In this document: one piece after another, positions 1 through 7,462 of the stretch
Layout: each line of letters starts with the position of its first letter
Numbering within the stretch: position 1 is the first letter of the stretch
Assembly (NCBI GenBank): GCA_944387745.1
Contig: CALXGD010000109.1
Coordinates: forward strand, 1-15,578
DNA from: an uncultured Oscillospiraceae bacterium
Lineage (GTDB): Bacteria > Bacillota_A > Clostridia > Oscillospirales > Oscillospiraceae
Direction of reading: 5' to 3'
DNA length: 15,578 nucleotides
Program-made: the position numbers and the translations under genes
The notes under the pieces: generated by a model
Seen by the model: the letters and a program-made list of their open reading frames with translations, nothing else
Databases searched by the model: none
Told to the model about the DNA's origin: nothing

Positions 1-1081
1 TGGCCACCTTGGGAGAGGGCACCAGCACCCGGTCCTCGCCGGGGAACACGGTCTCGCTGCCGCCGTTGAAGAAGAAGGTCACGTGGGCGTACTTCTCCGT
101 CTCAGCGATGCGCAGCTGAGTGAGACCCAGGTTGCTGATATACTCACCAAAGGTGTTCACCAGCTTCTGATGGGGGTAGGCCACGGTGACGTTGGGCATG
201 GTAGCGTCATACTCAGTAGTACAGATGAAGTCCACGGACAAGAATCCGGTCTTGCGCTTCACATCGGTAAAATCTTCATCCACAAAGCACCGAGTAATCT
301 CTCGGGCCCGGTCGGGGCGGAAGTTGAAAAAAATAATGGAATCGTTGTCCTGGATCTGTGCATTTCGGGCGCACACTACAGGTTCCATGAACTCATCAGT
401 GACCTCTGCGTCATAGGATTTTTGGACCGCCAAGGCGGGATCGGCTTCAAAGGGAGCCTCTCCGCAGGCAATAGCGTCGTAAGCCCGCTGTACCCGGTCC
501 CAGCGCTTGTCTCGGTCCATGGCATAGTAGCGGCCCATGACAGTGGCAATCTGCCCGATGCCTAGCTCCTGAATCTTGGCCTGGAGCTGCTCCACATACC
601 CCTTGCCGGAGCTGGGAGGCACATCCCGGCCGTCCAGGAAGCAGTGGACGTAAACTTTCTGGAGCCCCTGTTCCTTGGCCATTTGCAGCAGGGCAAAGAG
701 GTGGGTGATGTGGCTGTGGACGCCGCCGTCAGACAGCAGGCCCATCAGATGCAGGGCGGAATCCCACTCCCGGCAGTTGGACATAGCCTCTAGATAGGCA
801 GGATTCTTAAAAAATTCGCCGCTGTCAATGTCCCGGCTGATATGGGGCAGGTCCTGAAAGACGACTCGTCCAGCCCCCATGTTGGTGTGGCCCACTTCGC
901 TGTTGCCCATCTGACCCTCCGGCAGGCCTACGTCCAAACCGGAGGCGGACAGCTTACAGCCGGGGCAGTCCCGGAAGATTCGGTCTAAGTTTGGCGTGGA
1001 GGCGTTGATCACTGCATTGCCAGGCCCGGGACTTCCCAGGCCATAGCCATCCATGATGATTAAAGTAGTAGGTGTTTTCAT
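1..1081 (-). CDS. gpmI: 2,3-bisphosphoglycerate-independent phosphoglycerate mutase, 3' end cut by window
   Basis: Interconverts 3- and 2-phosphoglycerate in glycolysis; a cytosolic, Mn-dependent enzyme of the alkaline phosphatase superfamily. I translated it from the ATG at 1079-1081, which follows a strong AAGAAGGGG ribosome binding site. About 360 residues are visible with no stop; the family usually has about 510. The N-terminal metal residue Asp11 sits in LIIMDGYGLG, and the catalytic serine is Ser61 in GQMGNSEVGHTNMG. SDGGVHSH (117-124), HCFLDGRDVPP and FFNFRPDRARE follow, then IAETEKYAHVTFFFNGG near the cut. The C-terminal phosphatase-domain metal ligands lie beyond the window. It is the last visible gene of the pgk-tpiA-gpmI run, 179 bases after tpiA, so co-transcription is likely. 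Family assignment is secure. Confidence 0.97.
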   Translation of the reverse strand, partial: MKTPTTLIIMDGYGLGSPGPGNAVINASTPNLDRIFRDCPGCKLSASGLDVGLPEGQMGNSEVGHTNMGAGRVVFQDLPHISRDIDSGEFFKNPAYLEAMSNCREWDSALHLMGLLSDGGVHSHITHLFALLQMAKEQGLQKVYVHCFLDGRDVPPSSGKGYVEQLQAKIQELGIGQIATVMGRYYAMDRDKRWDRVQRAYDAIACGEAPFEADPALAVQKSYDAEVTDEFMEPVVCARNAQIQDNDSIIFFNFRPDRAREITRCFVDEDFTDVKRKTGFLSVDFICTTEYDATMPNVTVAYPHQKLVNTFGEYISNLGLTQLRIAETEKYAHVTFFFNGGSETVFPGEDRVLVPSPKVA

Positions 1082-1260
1082 AGTAACCCCTTCTTAAATG
1101 AGCAAAGGGTGGGAAGGGAAGCGTGAGGATATGGCGGCCGGCCAGACTCCCCAGATTCCGTTTCCCCGCGCTCGCTCCTGCGTGTTTCCGATGCGGCCCT
1201 GGTGAAGAGAACTGCGGTTGGGCGGCGTGGCGCTCCCCCGCTCTCCACATTTGCCGCAAA
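1082..1260. other. tpiA-gpmI spacer with possible degenerate repeat
   Basis: A 179-base GC-rich spacer with no convincing ORF or terminator. Its middle shares short blocks, in the same order, with 2286-2355 in the pgk-tpiA spacer: GTTTCCG, then AACTGCG, then GTGGCGCTCCC, then CTCTCC. This suggests two diverged copies of a small noncoding repeat. The gpmI ribosome binding site lies at the 1082 end. The repeat idea rests on alignment by eye. Confidence 0.4.
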
Positions 1261-2031
1261 TTACTCCTGAGCGGCGTTGATGATCTCCACAAAATCAGCG
1301 GGCTTCAGGGAGGCTCCGCCGATCAGGCCGCCGTCCACATCGGGCTGGGCCAGCAGCTCAGCGGCGTTCTTGGCGTTCATGGAGCCGCCGTACTGGATGG
1401 TGACGGAGCGGGCCACATGGGCGCCGTACAGCTTACGGATGACAGCACGGATGGCCTGGCAGACCTCTCCGGCCTGCTCAGCAGTGGCGGTCTTGCCGGT
1501 GCCGATAGCCCACAGGGGCTCATAGGCGATGACCACATGACGCATCTTGTCGGCAGGCACGCCGGCCAGGGCACATTTCACCTGATAGGCGATGAGCTCC
1601 ATCGTCACCCCCAGCTCCCGCTGCTCCAGACTCTCGCCCACACATACGATGGGGTACAGCCCGGCATTGAGGGCGGCGTGAACCTTCTTGTTCACGGTGA
1701 AGTCGGTCTCGTTGTAGTACTGACGGCGCTCAGAGTGGCCGATGATGACATATTTAGCCCCGGTCTCCTTAATCATCTCTGCGGTGATCTCGCCAGTATA
1801 GGCACCGTGGTCCTCATAGTGGCAGGTCTCTGCGCCGATGGCAATGTGGCAGTCCTTAAACAGGCGTACAGCGGTGGTGATATTCACCGCGGGGACACAC
1901 AGAACCACATTGCACCATTTGCCCTTGGGCATGATGGGCTTGATCTCCTCGGCAAAGGCCTTCATTTGAGATAGAGTGTTGTTCATCTTCCAGTTTCCAG
2001 CGATGATCGTCTTGCGGTAACGACGGTTCAT
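1261..2031 (-). CDS. tpiA: Triosephosphate isomerase
   Basis: Interconverts dihydroxyacetone phosphate and glyceraldehyde 3-phosphate; cytosolic TIM barrel. The start is taken at the ATG at 2029-2031, giving 256 residues, a normal family length. It is preceded by GGAGAG about 7 bases upstream; longer in-frame readings add a tail unlike the family. Catalytic residues are visible: Lys15 in AGNWKMN, His99 in IGHSERR, and Glu171 in IAYEPLWAIGTGKTA (flexible loop 6). The phosphate-binding GGSMNAKNA and the C-terminal IGGASLKPADF are also present. One local difference is GAETCHYEDHGAYTGE where many bacterial enzymes have GAQN-x-H; all catalytic residues are intact, so I treat this as lineage variation. 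It lies between pgk and gpmI on the same strand, but the spacer to pgk is 379 bases and full of repeats. Confidence 0.98.
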   Translation of the reverse strand: MNRRYRKTIIAGNWKMNNTLSQMKAFAEEIKPIMPKGKWCNVVLCVPAVNITTAVRLFKDCHIAIGAETCHYEDHGAYTGEITAEMIKETGAKYVIIGHSERRQYYNETDFTVNKKVHAALNAGLYPIVCVGESLEQRELGVTMELIAYQVKCALAGVPADKMRHVVIAYEPLWAIGTGKTATAEQAGEVCQAIRAVIRKLYGAHVARSVTIQYGGSMNAKNAAELLAQPDVDGGLIGGASLKPADFVEIINAAQE

Positions 2032-2108
2032 GGTACTTCTCTCCATTTCTTCTTTAAATTTTCTGCAAGAGCGGCCTGTGGTCGCCCGCATCTTCAAGGG
2101 GCGGAATA

Positions 2109-2133
2109 GCGGGAGGAACTTGTCTCCCCCCGC
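2109..2133. repeat. Short GC hairpin upstream of tpiA
   Basis: A 9-base stem, GCGGGAGGA (2109-2117) against TCCCCCCGC (2125-2133), with one mismatch and a 7-base loop. On the minus strand it lies about 80 bases before the tpiA start. No T-run follows in either direction, so it is not a standard terminator. It could influence mRNA processing or stability; that is a guess. Confidence 0.45.
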
Positions 2134-2152
2134 AGTATCCTCAGAATTTCCA

Positions 2153-2226
2153 GTAGGGGCGCACAGTGCACGACCGCCTATCTCGGATTTCTACCGGGGA
2201 TGTGGGCGCACACTGTGCGCCCCTAC
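2153..2226. repeat. Inverted repeat with exact 16-base arms (GTAGGGGCGC type)
   Basis: GTAGGGGCGCACAGTG at 2153-2168 is the exact reverse complement of 2211-2226, with 42 bases between the arms. The whole 74-base unit could fold as a stem-loop in RNA. Palindromes beginning GTAGGGGCG are, as I recall, common between genes in Clostridia of this type, so this looks like a REP- or MITE-like repeat. It encodes no protein. A diverged relative may lie after nth, near 14419-14440. Confidence 0.8.
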
Positions 2227-2238
2227 AAAGCCGAGACC

Positions 2239-2441
2239 TTACTTGTCCAACAGACAGGCCACGCCGGGCTCGTCGTCGCAAAGTCCGCTCTGCTCCGTTT
2301 CCGCCTGGCGGCGAAAACTGCGTGGCGCTCCCTTGCTCCTCCTCTCCCCACGCGACCCGCTTACGCTGGGCTCGCGCGAGGGCCCCGGAGCTGCCCGGCT
2401 CGGATAGTTTTTACTTATCCAACAGACAGGCCACGCCGGGC
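2239..2441. repeat. Direct repeat of the pgk 3' end (2239-2269 and 2411-2441)
   Basis: The 31 bases at 2411-2441 encode the last residues and stop of pgk (PGVACLLDK, then TAA). They recur at 2239-2269 with one mismatch (2245 G, 2417 A), in the same orientation and with a 172-base period. The downstream copy still reads PGVACLLDK and a stop in the pgk sense, but belongs to no ORF. This is what would be left if a ~172-base segment was inserted or duplicated at the end of pgk. Flanking bases differ immediately outside the 31. Confidence 0.9.
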
Positions 2442-3604
2442 AGCTCCTTGCCCTCGAGGAACTCGAGGCTGGCGCCGCCGCCGGTAGAGATGTGGGTCAT
2501 CCGGTCGGCGTAACCCAGCTGGGCTACGGCAGCCGCAGAGTCGCCGCCGCCCACAATGGTGATGGCGTCCGTCTCGGCCAGAGCCTTGGCCACAGCCCGA
2601 GTGCCCTCGGCAAAGGCGGGAAACTCAAACACGCCCATAGGCCCGTTCCAGATGACGGTGCCCGCGTCCTTCACCGCGTCGGAGTAGAGCTGAATGGTCT
2701 TGGGGCCGATATCCATACCCAGCATATTATCGGGGATGTCCACTCCGTCCACCAGATGGGCCTGGGCTTCGGGAGAAAATTCTGTGGCGGCCAGGCCGTC
2801 CACCGGGAGGAGCAGCTTGACGCCTTTCTCCTTGGCCTTCTCCACCATCTCGCCGGCGTACTGGATCCAGTCTTCCTCCAGCAGAGATTTGCCCACCTTG
2901 GCCCCCAGGGCCTTGGCAAAGGTGTAGGACATGCCGCCGCCGATGATAATCGTATCGGCAATGTTCAGCAGGTTGTTGATGACTCCAATCTTGGAGGACA
3001 CCTTAGACCCGCCCAGAATGGCCACCCGGGGGCGCTTGGGGTTGGCCAGGGCGCCGCCCATGACCTCCAGCTCCTTCTGGATCAGGAAGCCGGACACAGC
3101 GGGCAGATAGGCGGCCACACCGGCGGTGGAGGCGTGGGCGCGGTGGACCGCGCCGAAGGCGTCCGACACATAGATATCTGCCAAAGAAGCCATCTTCTTC
3201 GCCAGCTCAGGGTCGTTCTTGGTCTCACCCGGTTCAAAGCGAGTGTTCTCCAGCAGCATAATCTCGCCGGGCTTCAGAGCGGCGGCCTTAGCCTGTGCGT
3301 CAGGGCCCACCACGTCCTCCGCCATGATTACCGGCTTGCCCAGCAGCTCACTCAGACGGGCAGCCACCGGCTTCAGGGATAGCTCAGGCCTCACCTCTCC
3401 CTTGGGCTTGCCCAGGTGGGAGCAGGCAATCACTGCCGCCCCCTGGTCCAGCAGGTACTGGATGGTGGGCAGAGCGGCGCGGATCCGCTTGTCGTCGGTA
3501 ATGGCATGAGTAGTCTTATCCTGTGGGACGTTGAAGTCGCAGCGGAGCAAGACCTTCTTGCCGGAGACATCAATGTCTTTGACAGTTTTCTTGTTGTAAT
3601 TCAT
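2411..3604 (-). CDS. pgk: Phosphoglycerate kinase
   Basis: Transfers phosphate from 1,3-bisphosphoglycerate to ADP, forming ATP and 3-phosphoglycerate in glycolysis; cytosolic. I choose the ATG at 3602-3604, which follows AAAGGAG by 11 bases and gives 397 residues, the usual length. An upstream in-frame TTG overlaps that ribosome binding site and is unlikely. Family motifs run the full length: LLRCDFNVP (19-27), CSHLGKPKG (61-69), [11 protein letters not shown] (117-127), [14 protein letters not shown] (195-208), [15 protein letters not shown] (317-331) and the nucleotide-loop [10 protein letters not shown] (351-360), then [13 protein letters not shown]. It lies 138 bases after trmL. That gap holds a TATCAT (-10-like) on the minus strand at 3652-3657 but no good -35. 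No gap gene (GAPDH) precedes it within this window. Confidence 0.98.
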   Translation of the reverse strand: MNYNKKTVKDIDVSGKKVLLRCDFNVPQDKTTHAITDDKRIRAALPTIQYLLDQGAAVIACSHLGKPKGEVRPELSLKPVAARLSELLGKPVIMAEDVVGPDAQAKAAALKPGEIMLLENTRFEPGETKNDPELAKKMASLADIYVSDAFGAVHRAHASTAGVAAYLPAVSGFLIQKELEVMGGALANPKRPRVAILGGSKVSSKIGVINNLLNIADTIIIGGGMSYTFAKALGAKVGKSLLEEDWIQYAGEMVEKAKEKGVKLLLPVDGLAATEFSPEAQAHLVDGVDIPDNMLGMDIGPKTIQLYSDAVKDAGTVIWNGPMGVFEFPAFAEGTRAVAKALAETDAITIVGGGDSAAAVAQLGYADRMTHISTGGGASLEFLEGKELPGVACLLDK

Positions 3605-3742
3605 AAGCAGCAAAACTCCTTTCAAAGAACTGGAAAGAGGATGTGGCGTCTATGATAAAACAAACCATCTGCCAAACTCTGTGGGATTCATTTGACAGAG
3701 AGGGTCTTTCACATAACAGTGTGCCCCGGACTTCGCGGCTTT

Positions 3743-4240
3743 TTACGTAGCAGGGTGGTTCTGCGCCATTTCGCCCCTTCCGGCGAGGCCAGGAAACCCC
3801 TGCTGCCGTAACGCTTCGTAAGCCAAGATAGCCACGGAATTGGCTAAATTCAGACTTCGGGCGTCCTCCCGCATGGGAATCCGAATGCAGCGCTCCCAAT
3901 ATGCCTCCCGGAACCACTGGGGCAGCCCTGCGGTCTCTTTACCGAAGAAGAGCCAGCAGCCGTCTTGAAAACAGGCGCAGGTATAGTCCCGCGGAGCCTT
4001 TGTAGTGGCCAGCCACAGATCGGGCTGAGGGTTCTGGATAAAGAAGTCCTCTAAACTATGGTACACATGGAGATCTACCATAGGCCAGTAGTCCAGGCCC
4101 GCCCGGCGCACCGCCTTCTCGCTGATGTCAAACCCCAGCGGCTCGATGAGATGGAGGCGGCTGCGGGTGGCGGCGCAGGTACGGGCAATATTTCCGCAAT
4201 TTTGAGGGATCTCAGGTTCAACCAATACAATGTTCAGCAA
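3743..4240 (-). CDS. trmL: tRNA (cytidine/uridine-2'-O-)-methyltransferase, TrmL/CspR family
   Basis: SPOUT-class methyltransferase that, in characterised members, 2'-O-methylates the wobble nucleotide 34 of tRNA-Leu isoacceptors using S-adenosylmethionine. The 165 residues match the family's small size. Visible motifs are the N-terminal IVLVEPEIPQNCGNIART (4-21), the SAM-knot segment FFGKETAGLP (98-107) and IPM-x5-RSLNLANSVAILAYEALRQ (121-145). The start is a TTG at 4238-4240 with AAGGAG 8 bases upstream; the family's N-terminus begins exactly here. A good sigma-A-type promoter lies just upstream. The C-terminal tail after residue 148 is poorly conserved. It may be transcribed into pgk, but functional linkage to glycolysis is not expected. 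Confidence 0.95.
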   Translation of the reverse strand: MLNIVLVEPEIPQNCGNIARTCAATRSRLHLIEPLGFDISEKAVRRAGLDYWPMVDLHVYHSLEDFFIQNPQPDLWLATTKAPRDYTCACFQDGCWLFFGKETAGLPQWFREAYWERCIRIPMREDARSLNLANSVAILAYEALRQQGFPGLAGRGEMAQNHPAT

Positions 4241-4268
4241 AACAAATTCTCCTTACGCATCGGCTATC

Positions 4269-4297
4269 ATTGTATTCCAAATGGCAGAGAAATTCAA
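4269..4297 (-). promoter_or_regulatory. Predicted sigma-A promoter of trmL
   Basis: On the minus strand, TTGAAT (4292-4297) and TACAAT (4269-4274) are separated by 17 bases, close to the consensus. It would start transcription about 22 bases before the trmL TTG, leaving just enough leader for the AAGGAG site. Strand and position fit trmL and possibly pgk beyond it. Confidence 0.75.
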
Positions 4298-4538
4298 CTA
4301 TAAAGTGGTCGAAAAATTACAAAAAAAATTAAAAAACGACCTAAAACAGCCGGGAAGCAGTTGTTTTTTGTGAAAATAGGAAATTGAAGGCGGGATTGCC
4401 GCAAAAAATCCCGGCATTGTGCCGAACTTATCAATCCTTGAGAAAAAATTCAGGTGGCAAAAGAGAGAGAATCTCAGGACCAAAGAGAAAAAAGAGACGA
4501 TTTCCACGCTAAAAAAGGTTTTCTGGTTGAAGTGCCTG
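4298..4538. other. AT-rich divergent intergenic region
   Basis: Part of the 440-base gap between the divergent trmL and hydrolase genes. It is much more AT-rich than its surroundings, with A-runs near 4320-4336 and a purine-rich plus strand from about 4440 to 4520. A 7-bp stem, CGGGATT (4391-4397) with AATCCCG (4407-4413), is visible. I see no ORF with a credible ribosome binding site and recognise no riboswitch or T-box core. It may act as an upstream promoter element region for both sides. Confidence 0.5.
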
Positions 4539-4547
4539 TGGTATAAT
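4539..4547 (+). promoter_or_regulatory. Predicted extended -10 promoter for the MBL-fold gene
   Basis: TGGTATAAT is a consensus -10 (TATAAT at 4542-4547) with the TGn extension. No strong -35 lies 17 bases upstream (TTTTCT-like only), which is common for extended -10 promoters. Transcription from about 4554 would leave a leader of roughly 127 bases before the ATG at 4681. That leader contains an unused AAGGAGG at 4561-4567. Confidence 0.65.
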
Positions 4548-4680
4548 TGTGACAAATTACCAAGGAGGATTCCACTCGAAAAATCCAATTTATTCCAAAA
4601 TCTGTATGCTACATGCCGGCAGCGGGGGCAACAAGAGAAAAAGCTCAGAAACACGAAATAAAATTTTAAAAGGAGAAAGG

Positions 4681-5304
4681 ATGAAAAACAATATGAAACT
4701 AATTTGGAATGGACACTCCTGCTTTACTTTGGAGGCGGCAGGGGATACCCTGGTCATCGACCCCTATTTAGATGACTCGGTTCCAGGCTTGTCTCATCTT
4801 CGTCTGCGGGCGGACAGGGTGTACTGCAGCCATGATCACCGGGATCATGGCGGGACCGAAGTGGTGGAACTGACAGGGCGGACCCCTTCCATTCAGGTGG
4901 AGCAGCTGCATACCTGGCACGATGACCAGCAGGGTGCAAAGCGGGGGCCGAATATCATTCATATTTTTCAGGCGGAGGGCCTGCGGGTGGCCCACCTGGG
5001 AGATCTGGGCTGTGAGTTGGAGCCGGAACAGCTGGAAGCACTGAAAAATTTGGATGCGCTTATGATCCCGGTGGGAGGTTTCTACACCATTGACGCCGCA
5101 CAGGCGAAGGCGCTGGTGGAGCAGCTGAAGCCGCGGGTGACCGTTCCAATGCACTATAGAGGGGAAAATTTCGGATATGATGTGATTGGCCCCCTGGAGG
5201 ATTATTTGAAACTGTGCTCCGATGTGGTGCGCTATCCGGACAATGTACTGACACTGGACCGGGATACACCGGCTCAGACAGCGGTGCTTACTTACCAGCC
5301 TTAA
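4681..5304 (+). CDS. MBL-fold metal-dependent hydrolase (UlaG-like / Lactamase_B_3)
   Basis: Metallo-beta-lactamase-fold protein of 207 residues, with no signal peptide or membrane segment. The start is the ATG at 4681, preceded by AAAAGGAGAAAGG; a second ATG four codons on is possible. The metal-binding H-x-H-x-D-H motif is complete as SHDHRDHGG (His51, His53, Asp55, His56). Further expected ligands are Asp108 in HLGDLG and His158 in VPMHYRG. The N-terminal NGHSCFTLE and VIDPYLD match UlaG-like proteins. Such proteins include lactonases and phosphodiesterases, but many have no known substrate, so I name none. It is a single-gene unit: its own promoter upstream, divergent from trmL, and a strong terminator downstream facing ftsH. 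Confidence 0.92.
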   Translation: MKNNMKLIWNGHSCFTLEAAGDTLVIDPYLDDSVPGLSHLRLRADRVYCSHDHRDHGGTEVVELTGRTPSIQVEQLHTWHDDQQGAKRGPNIIHIFQAEGLRVAHLGDLGCELEPEQLEALKNLDALMIPVGGFYTIDAAQAKALVEQLKPRVTVPMHYRGENFGYDVIGPLEDYLKLCSDVVRYPDNVLTLDRDTPAQTAVLTYQP

Positions 5305-5343
5305 AATTTTACTCCCTCATATCCAGTTTTGTTGGATTCACAA

Positions 5344-5377
5344 AAAAACGCGTGCTCAAAAATGAGCGCGCGTTTTT
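5344..5377. terminator. Bidirectional rho-independent terminator
   Basis: A 14-base stem (5344-5357 with 5364-5377) has one G-T wobble and an AAAAAT loop. The GC core is flanked by five A and five T, and a further AA at 5342-5343 extends the T-run on the minus strand. It ends the MBL-fold gene 40 bases after its stop and can equally end ftsH transcripts coming the other way. Confidence 0.9.
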
Positions 5378-5413
5378 ATTATGTTTCTCAACTGGATTTC
5401 CGAAATCCTTCTG

Positions 5414-5444
5414 CTGGGCGCCCTCTTGTGGAGAGAGCGCCCAG
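5414..5444. repeat. 13-bp hairpin downstream of ftsH
   Basis: CTGGGCGCCCTCT (5414-5426) pairs with 5432-5444 with one mismatch and a 5-base loop (TGTGG). No T-run follows on the minus strand, so it is probably an RNA-stabilising or pausing hairpin after ftsH rather than the terminator itself. A smaller palindrome, GGATTT-CCG-AAATCC, lies at 5394-5408 between it and the terminator. Confidence 0.6.
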
Positions 5445-5515
5445 GAAAAATGACCAAAATCATTCGGTTAGAAACAGAAGCGGCGGCGAAATTGAGAAAA
5501 GGGGGCCCTGGACAG

Positions 5516-7396
5516 CTAAGAGGCCGCTCCGGAGGGCAGGGCTAAAAATTCCTCAGAATCGGGATTGGTAAAAACCTTGTCAAATTCCGGCCCGCTCATG
5601 GTCTCGTGGATCAGAAGATATTGGGCGGTAAGCTCCAGTTCCTTCCGGCACTGAGAGAGAATCTCTTCGCACCGGGCGTAGGCCCGGTCCACAATGGCCT
5701 TCACCTCTTCATCAATGAGGCCGGCCACCTCTTCAGAGTAGCTGCGGGCCTGGGCCATAGTACGGCCGATGAAGATTTCATCGCTCTCATTGCCATAGGC
5801 GATGGTGCCCAGCTTTTCGCTCATGCCGTATTTGGTGACCATAGCCCGAGCGATGGAGGAGGCCTTTTGAATGTCACTGGAGGCGCCAGTGGAGATATCG
5901 CCTAAAATCAGCTGCTCTGCCACCCGACCGCCGAGGCAAACGGCGATGCGCTCCTCCAACTCCTGCCTTGACTGGTAGGCCCGGTCCTCCTGGGGAAGGG
6001 AGATGGTCATGCCGCCGGCAGGCCCTCGGGGAATAATGGTAATCTGATGCACCGGGTCCTGAGTGGGCAGCTCATGGATGACGATGGCGTGTCCCGCCTC
6101 GTGATAGGCGGTAAGCCGTTTGGCGTGGGGAGTCACCACCCGGCTCTTTTTCTCAGGACCGGCAATGACTTTCATCATGGCCTCGTGTAGGTCCGACATG
6201 GTGATGAATCGCTGATTAGCCCGGGCAGCCAGAAGAGCAGCCTCATTCAACAGATTCTCCAGATCGGCGCCGGTAAATCCGGCTGTGGCCCTTGCAATGT
6301 CAGAGAGAGAGGCGTCTTCAGACAGGGGCTTCTTTCGCGCATGGACCTTCAAAATCTCCTCCCGGCCCTTGATGTCGGGCAGGCCCACATAGATCTGCCG
6401 GTCGAAGCGGCCGGGGCGCAGCAGGGCGGGGTCAAGGATGTCCTGTCGGTTGGTGGCGGCCATGACAATGACTCCCTCGTTCGTGGCAAAGCCGTCCATT
6501 TCCACAAGAAGCTGGTTCAGAGTCTGCTCCCGTTCGTCGTGGCCTCCGCCCAGTCCGGCGCCCCTCTGCCGGCCCACAGCGTCGATTTCGTCGATGAACA
6601 CAATAGCGGGGGCCTCTTTTTTGGCCTGGTCAAAGAGATCGCGGACTCTGCTGGCTCCCACACCCACATAGAGCTCCACAAAGTCGGAGCCAGAGATGGA
6701 CAAAAAGTGTACGCCGGCCTCTCCCGCCACAGCTTTTGCAATCAAAGTCTTGCCAGTCCCGGGAGGTCCTACCAGCAAAACACCCTTGGGGATGCGGGCG
6801 CCCAGAGCGATAAACTTCTGAGGATCCCGCAGAAACTCTACAATTTCCTGGAGCTCCTCTTTCTCCTCATCAGCCCCGGCCACGTCATGGAAAGTGACCC
6901 TTTTCCCCTGATCGGCCAGGGTACGCGTACGGGCGTGGCCAAACCGGCTGGGGCCAGGGCCGCCTCCTGAGCTGACGTTAGCCTGACGCAAATACATCAG
7001 ATACCAGAACACGCCCACAATAATAAACAAAAACAGATAGGGAAGCAGCTGATACCACCAAGAGGACTCAATGCCCGGCTTGTAATCGCAGTATGCCAGT
7101 ACGCCGCTGGATAGCTGCTGGTCAATGAGCTCATGGAAATCCTGGTGAAAGATGTAGAGATTGGCCAGCTTGTAGTGGAGGGTGCTGGTGGCATCTCCCT
7201 CCCCTCGAATCTCCAGAGCCAGGTCATCGCCCTCCAGCACAAAGGACCGGACCTTCTCCTGTTCAAACAGGGTTCGGACCTGGCTATAGGTGGGGTCGTG
7301 AGCCTGGTCCATCCGCTGCAGGGTGGTAATGGCGAAAAGCATCAGCAGAATTAAAATGAAGTAGAGGCTGATGTCTCTGGGGCTGAATCTCTTCAA
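5516..7396 (-). CDS. ftsH: ATP-dependent zinc metalloprotease FtsH
   Basis: Membrane-anchored AAA+ protease that unfolds and degrades misassembled membrane proteins and regulatory proteins, acting as a hexamer at the cytoplasmic membrane. The 626 residues read in order: first membrane segment (10-25), an extracytoplasmic domain (about 27-112), second membrane segment (115-136), AAA+ domain with Walker A GPPGTGKT (210-217), Walker [12 protein letters not shown] (265-275), and the second region of homology [20 protein letters not shown] (314-333). The peptidase site HEAGH is at 432-436 and Asp508 (GASSDIQ) fits the third zinc ligand. The start is a TTG at 7394-7396 with AAGGAAG about 9 bases upstream; the reading frame places the first membrane segment correctly. 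It follows hpt by 66 bases, as in the Bacillus tilS-hpt-ftsH cluster. Confidence 0.97.
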   Translation of the reverse strand: MKRFSPRDISLYFILILLMLFAITTLQRMDQAHDPTYSQVRTLFEQEKVRSFVLEGDDLALEIRGEGDATSTLHYKLANLYIFHQDFHELIDQQLSSGVLAYCDYKPGIESSWWYQLLPYLFLFIIVGVFWYLMYLRQANVSSGGGPGPSRFGHARTRTLADQGKRVTFHDVAGADEEKEELQEIVEFLRDPQKFIALGARIPKGVLLVGPPGTGKTLIAKAVAGEAGVHFLSISGSDFVELYVGVGASRVRDLFDQAKKEAPAIVFIDEIDAVGRQRGAGLGGGHDEREQTLNQLLVEMDGFATNEGVIVMAATNRQDILDPALLRPGRFDRQIYVGLPDIKGREEILKVHARKKPLSEDASLSDIARATAGFTGADLENLLNEAALLAARANQRFITMSDLHEAMMKVIAGPEKKSRVVTPHAKRLTAYHEAGHAIVIHELPTQDPVHQITIIPRGPAGGMTISLPQEDRAYQSRQELEERIAVCLGGRVAEQLILGDISTGASSDIQKASSIARAMVTKYGMSEKLGTIAYGNESDEIFIGRTMAQARSYSEEVAGLIDEEVKAIVDRAYARCEEILSQCRKELELTAQYLLIHETMSGPEFDKVFTNPDSEEFLALPSGAAS

Positions 7397-7462
7397 AGGG
7401 GTGCACTTCCTTTCCGACGGAATTTCCTGCAGCGGCCCGCCTGCCGCTCGGTCGGAGAGAAC

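Larger units (their letters stand above)
2032..2410. other. pgk-tpiA spacer packed with repeats
   Basis: A 379-base stretch with no supported gene. In order it holds the tpiA ribosome binding site, a 9-bp hairpin (2109-2133), a long inverted repeat (2153-2226), a second copy of the pgk 3' end (2239-2269), and a GC-rich block (2270-2410) that partly resembles the tpiA-gpmI spacer. Short ORFs reading through it on the plus strand are arginine/proline-rich and have no recognisable domain, so I leave them out. I see no clear promoter for tpiA here. Confidence 0.75.

Noticed and set aside
1123..1974. Long plus-strand ORF antisense to tpiA
   Set aside because: It mirrors tpiA codons in a GC-rich gene, has no domain and no ribosome binding site; tpiA on the other strand is certain.
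2030..2513. Several overlapping plus-strand ORFs in the pgk-tpiA spacer
   Set aside because: Arg/Pro-rich translations of GC-rich repeats in all frames, with no credible start signals.
2492..3382. 296-residue plus-strand ORF antisense to pgk
   Set aside because: His/Gly-rich shadow of pgk codon bias; no recognisable family, and pgk is complete on the minus strand.
4342..4375. Possible terminator-like structure with a T-run after AACAGCCGGGAAGC
   Set aside because: The stem is short and bulged, and no plus-strand gene lies upstream to terminate.
4549..4680. N-terminal extension of the MBL-fold protein from a GTG at 4549
   Set aside because: The start would overlap the predicted transcription start, there is no ribosome binding site, and the extension is unlike the family; the ATG at 4681 has a strong site.
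6341..6970. 209-residue plus-strand ORF antisense to ftsH
   Set aside because: Opposite-strand shadow of the conserved AAA domain.
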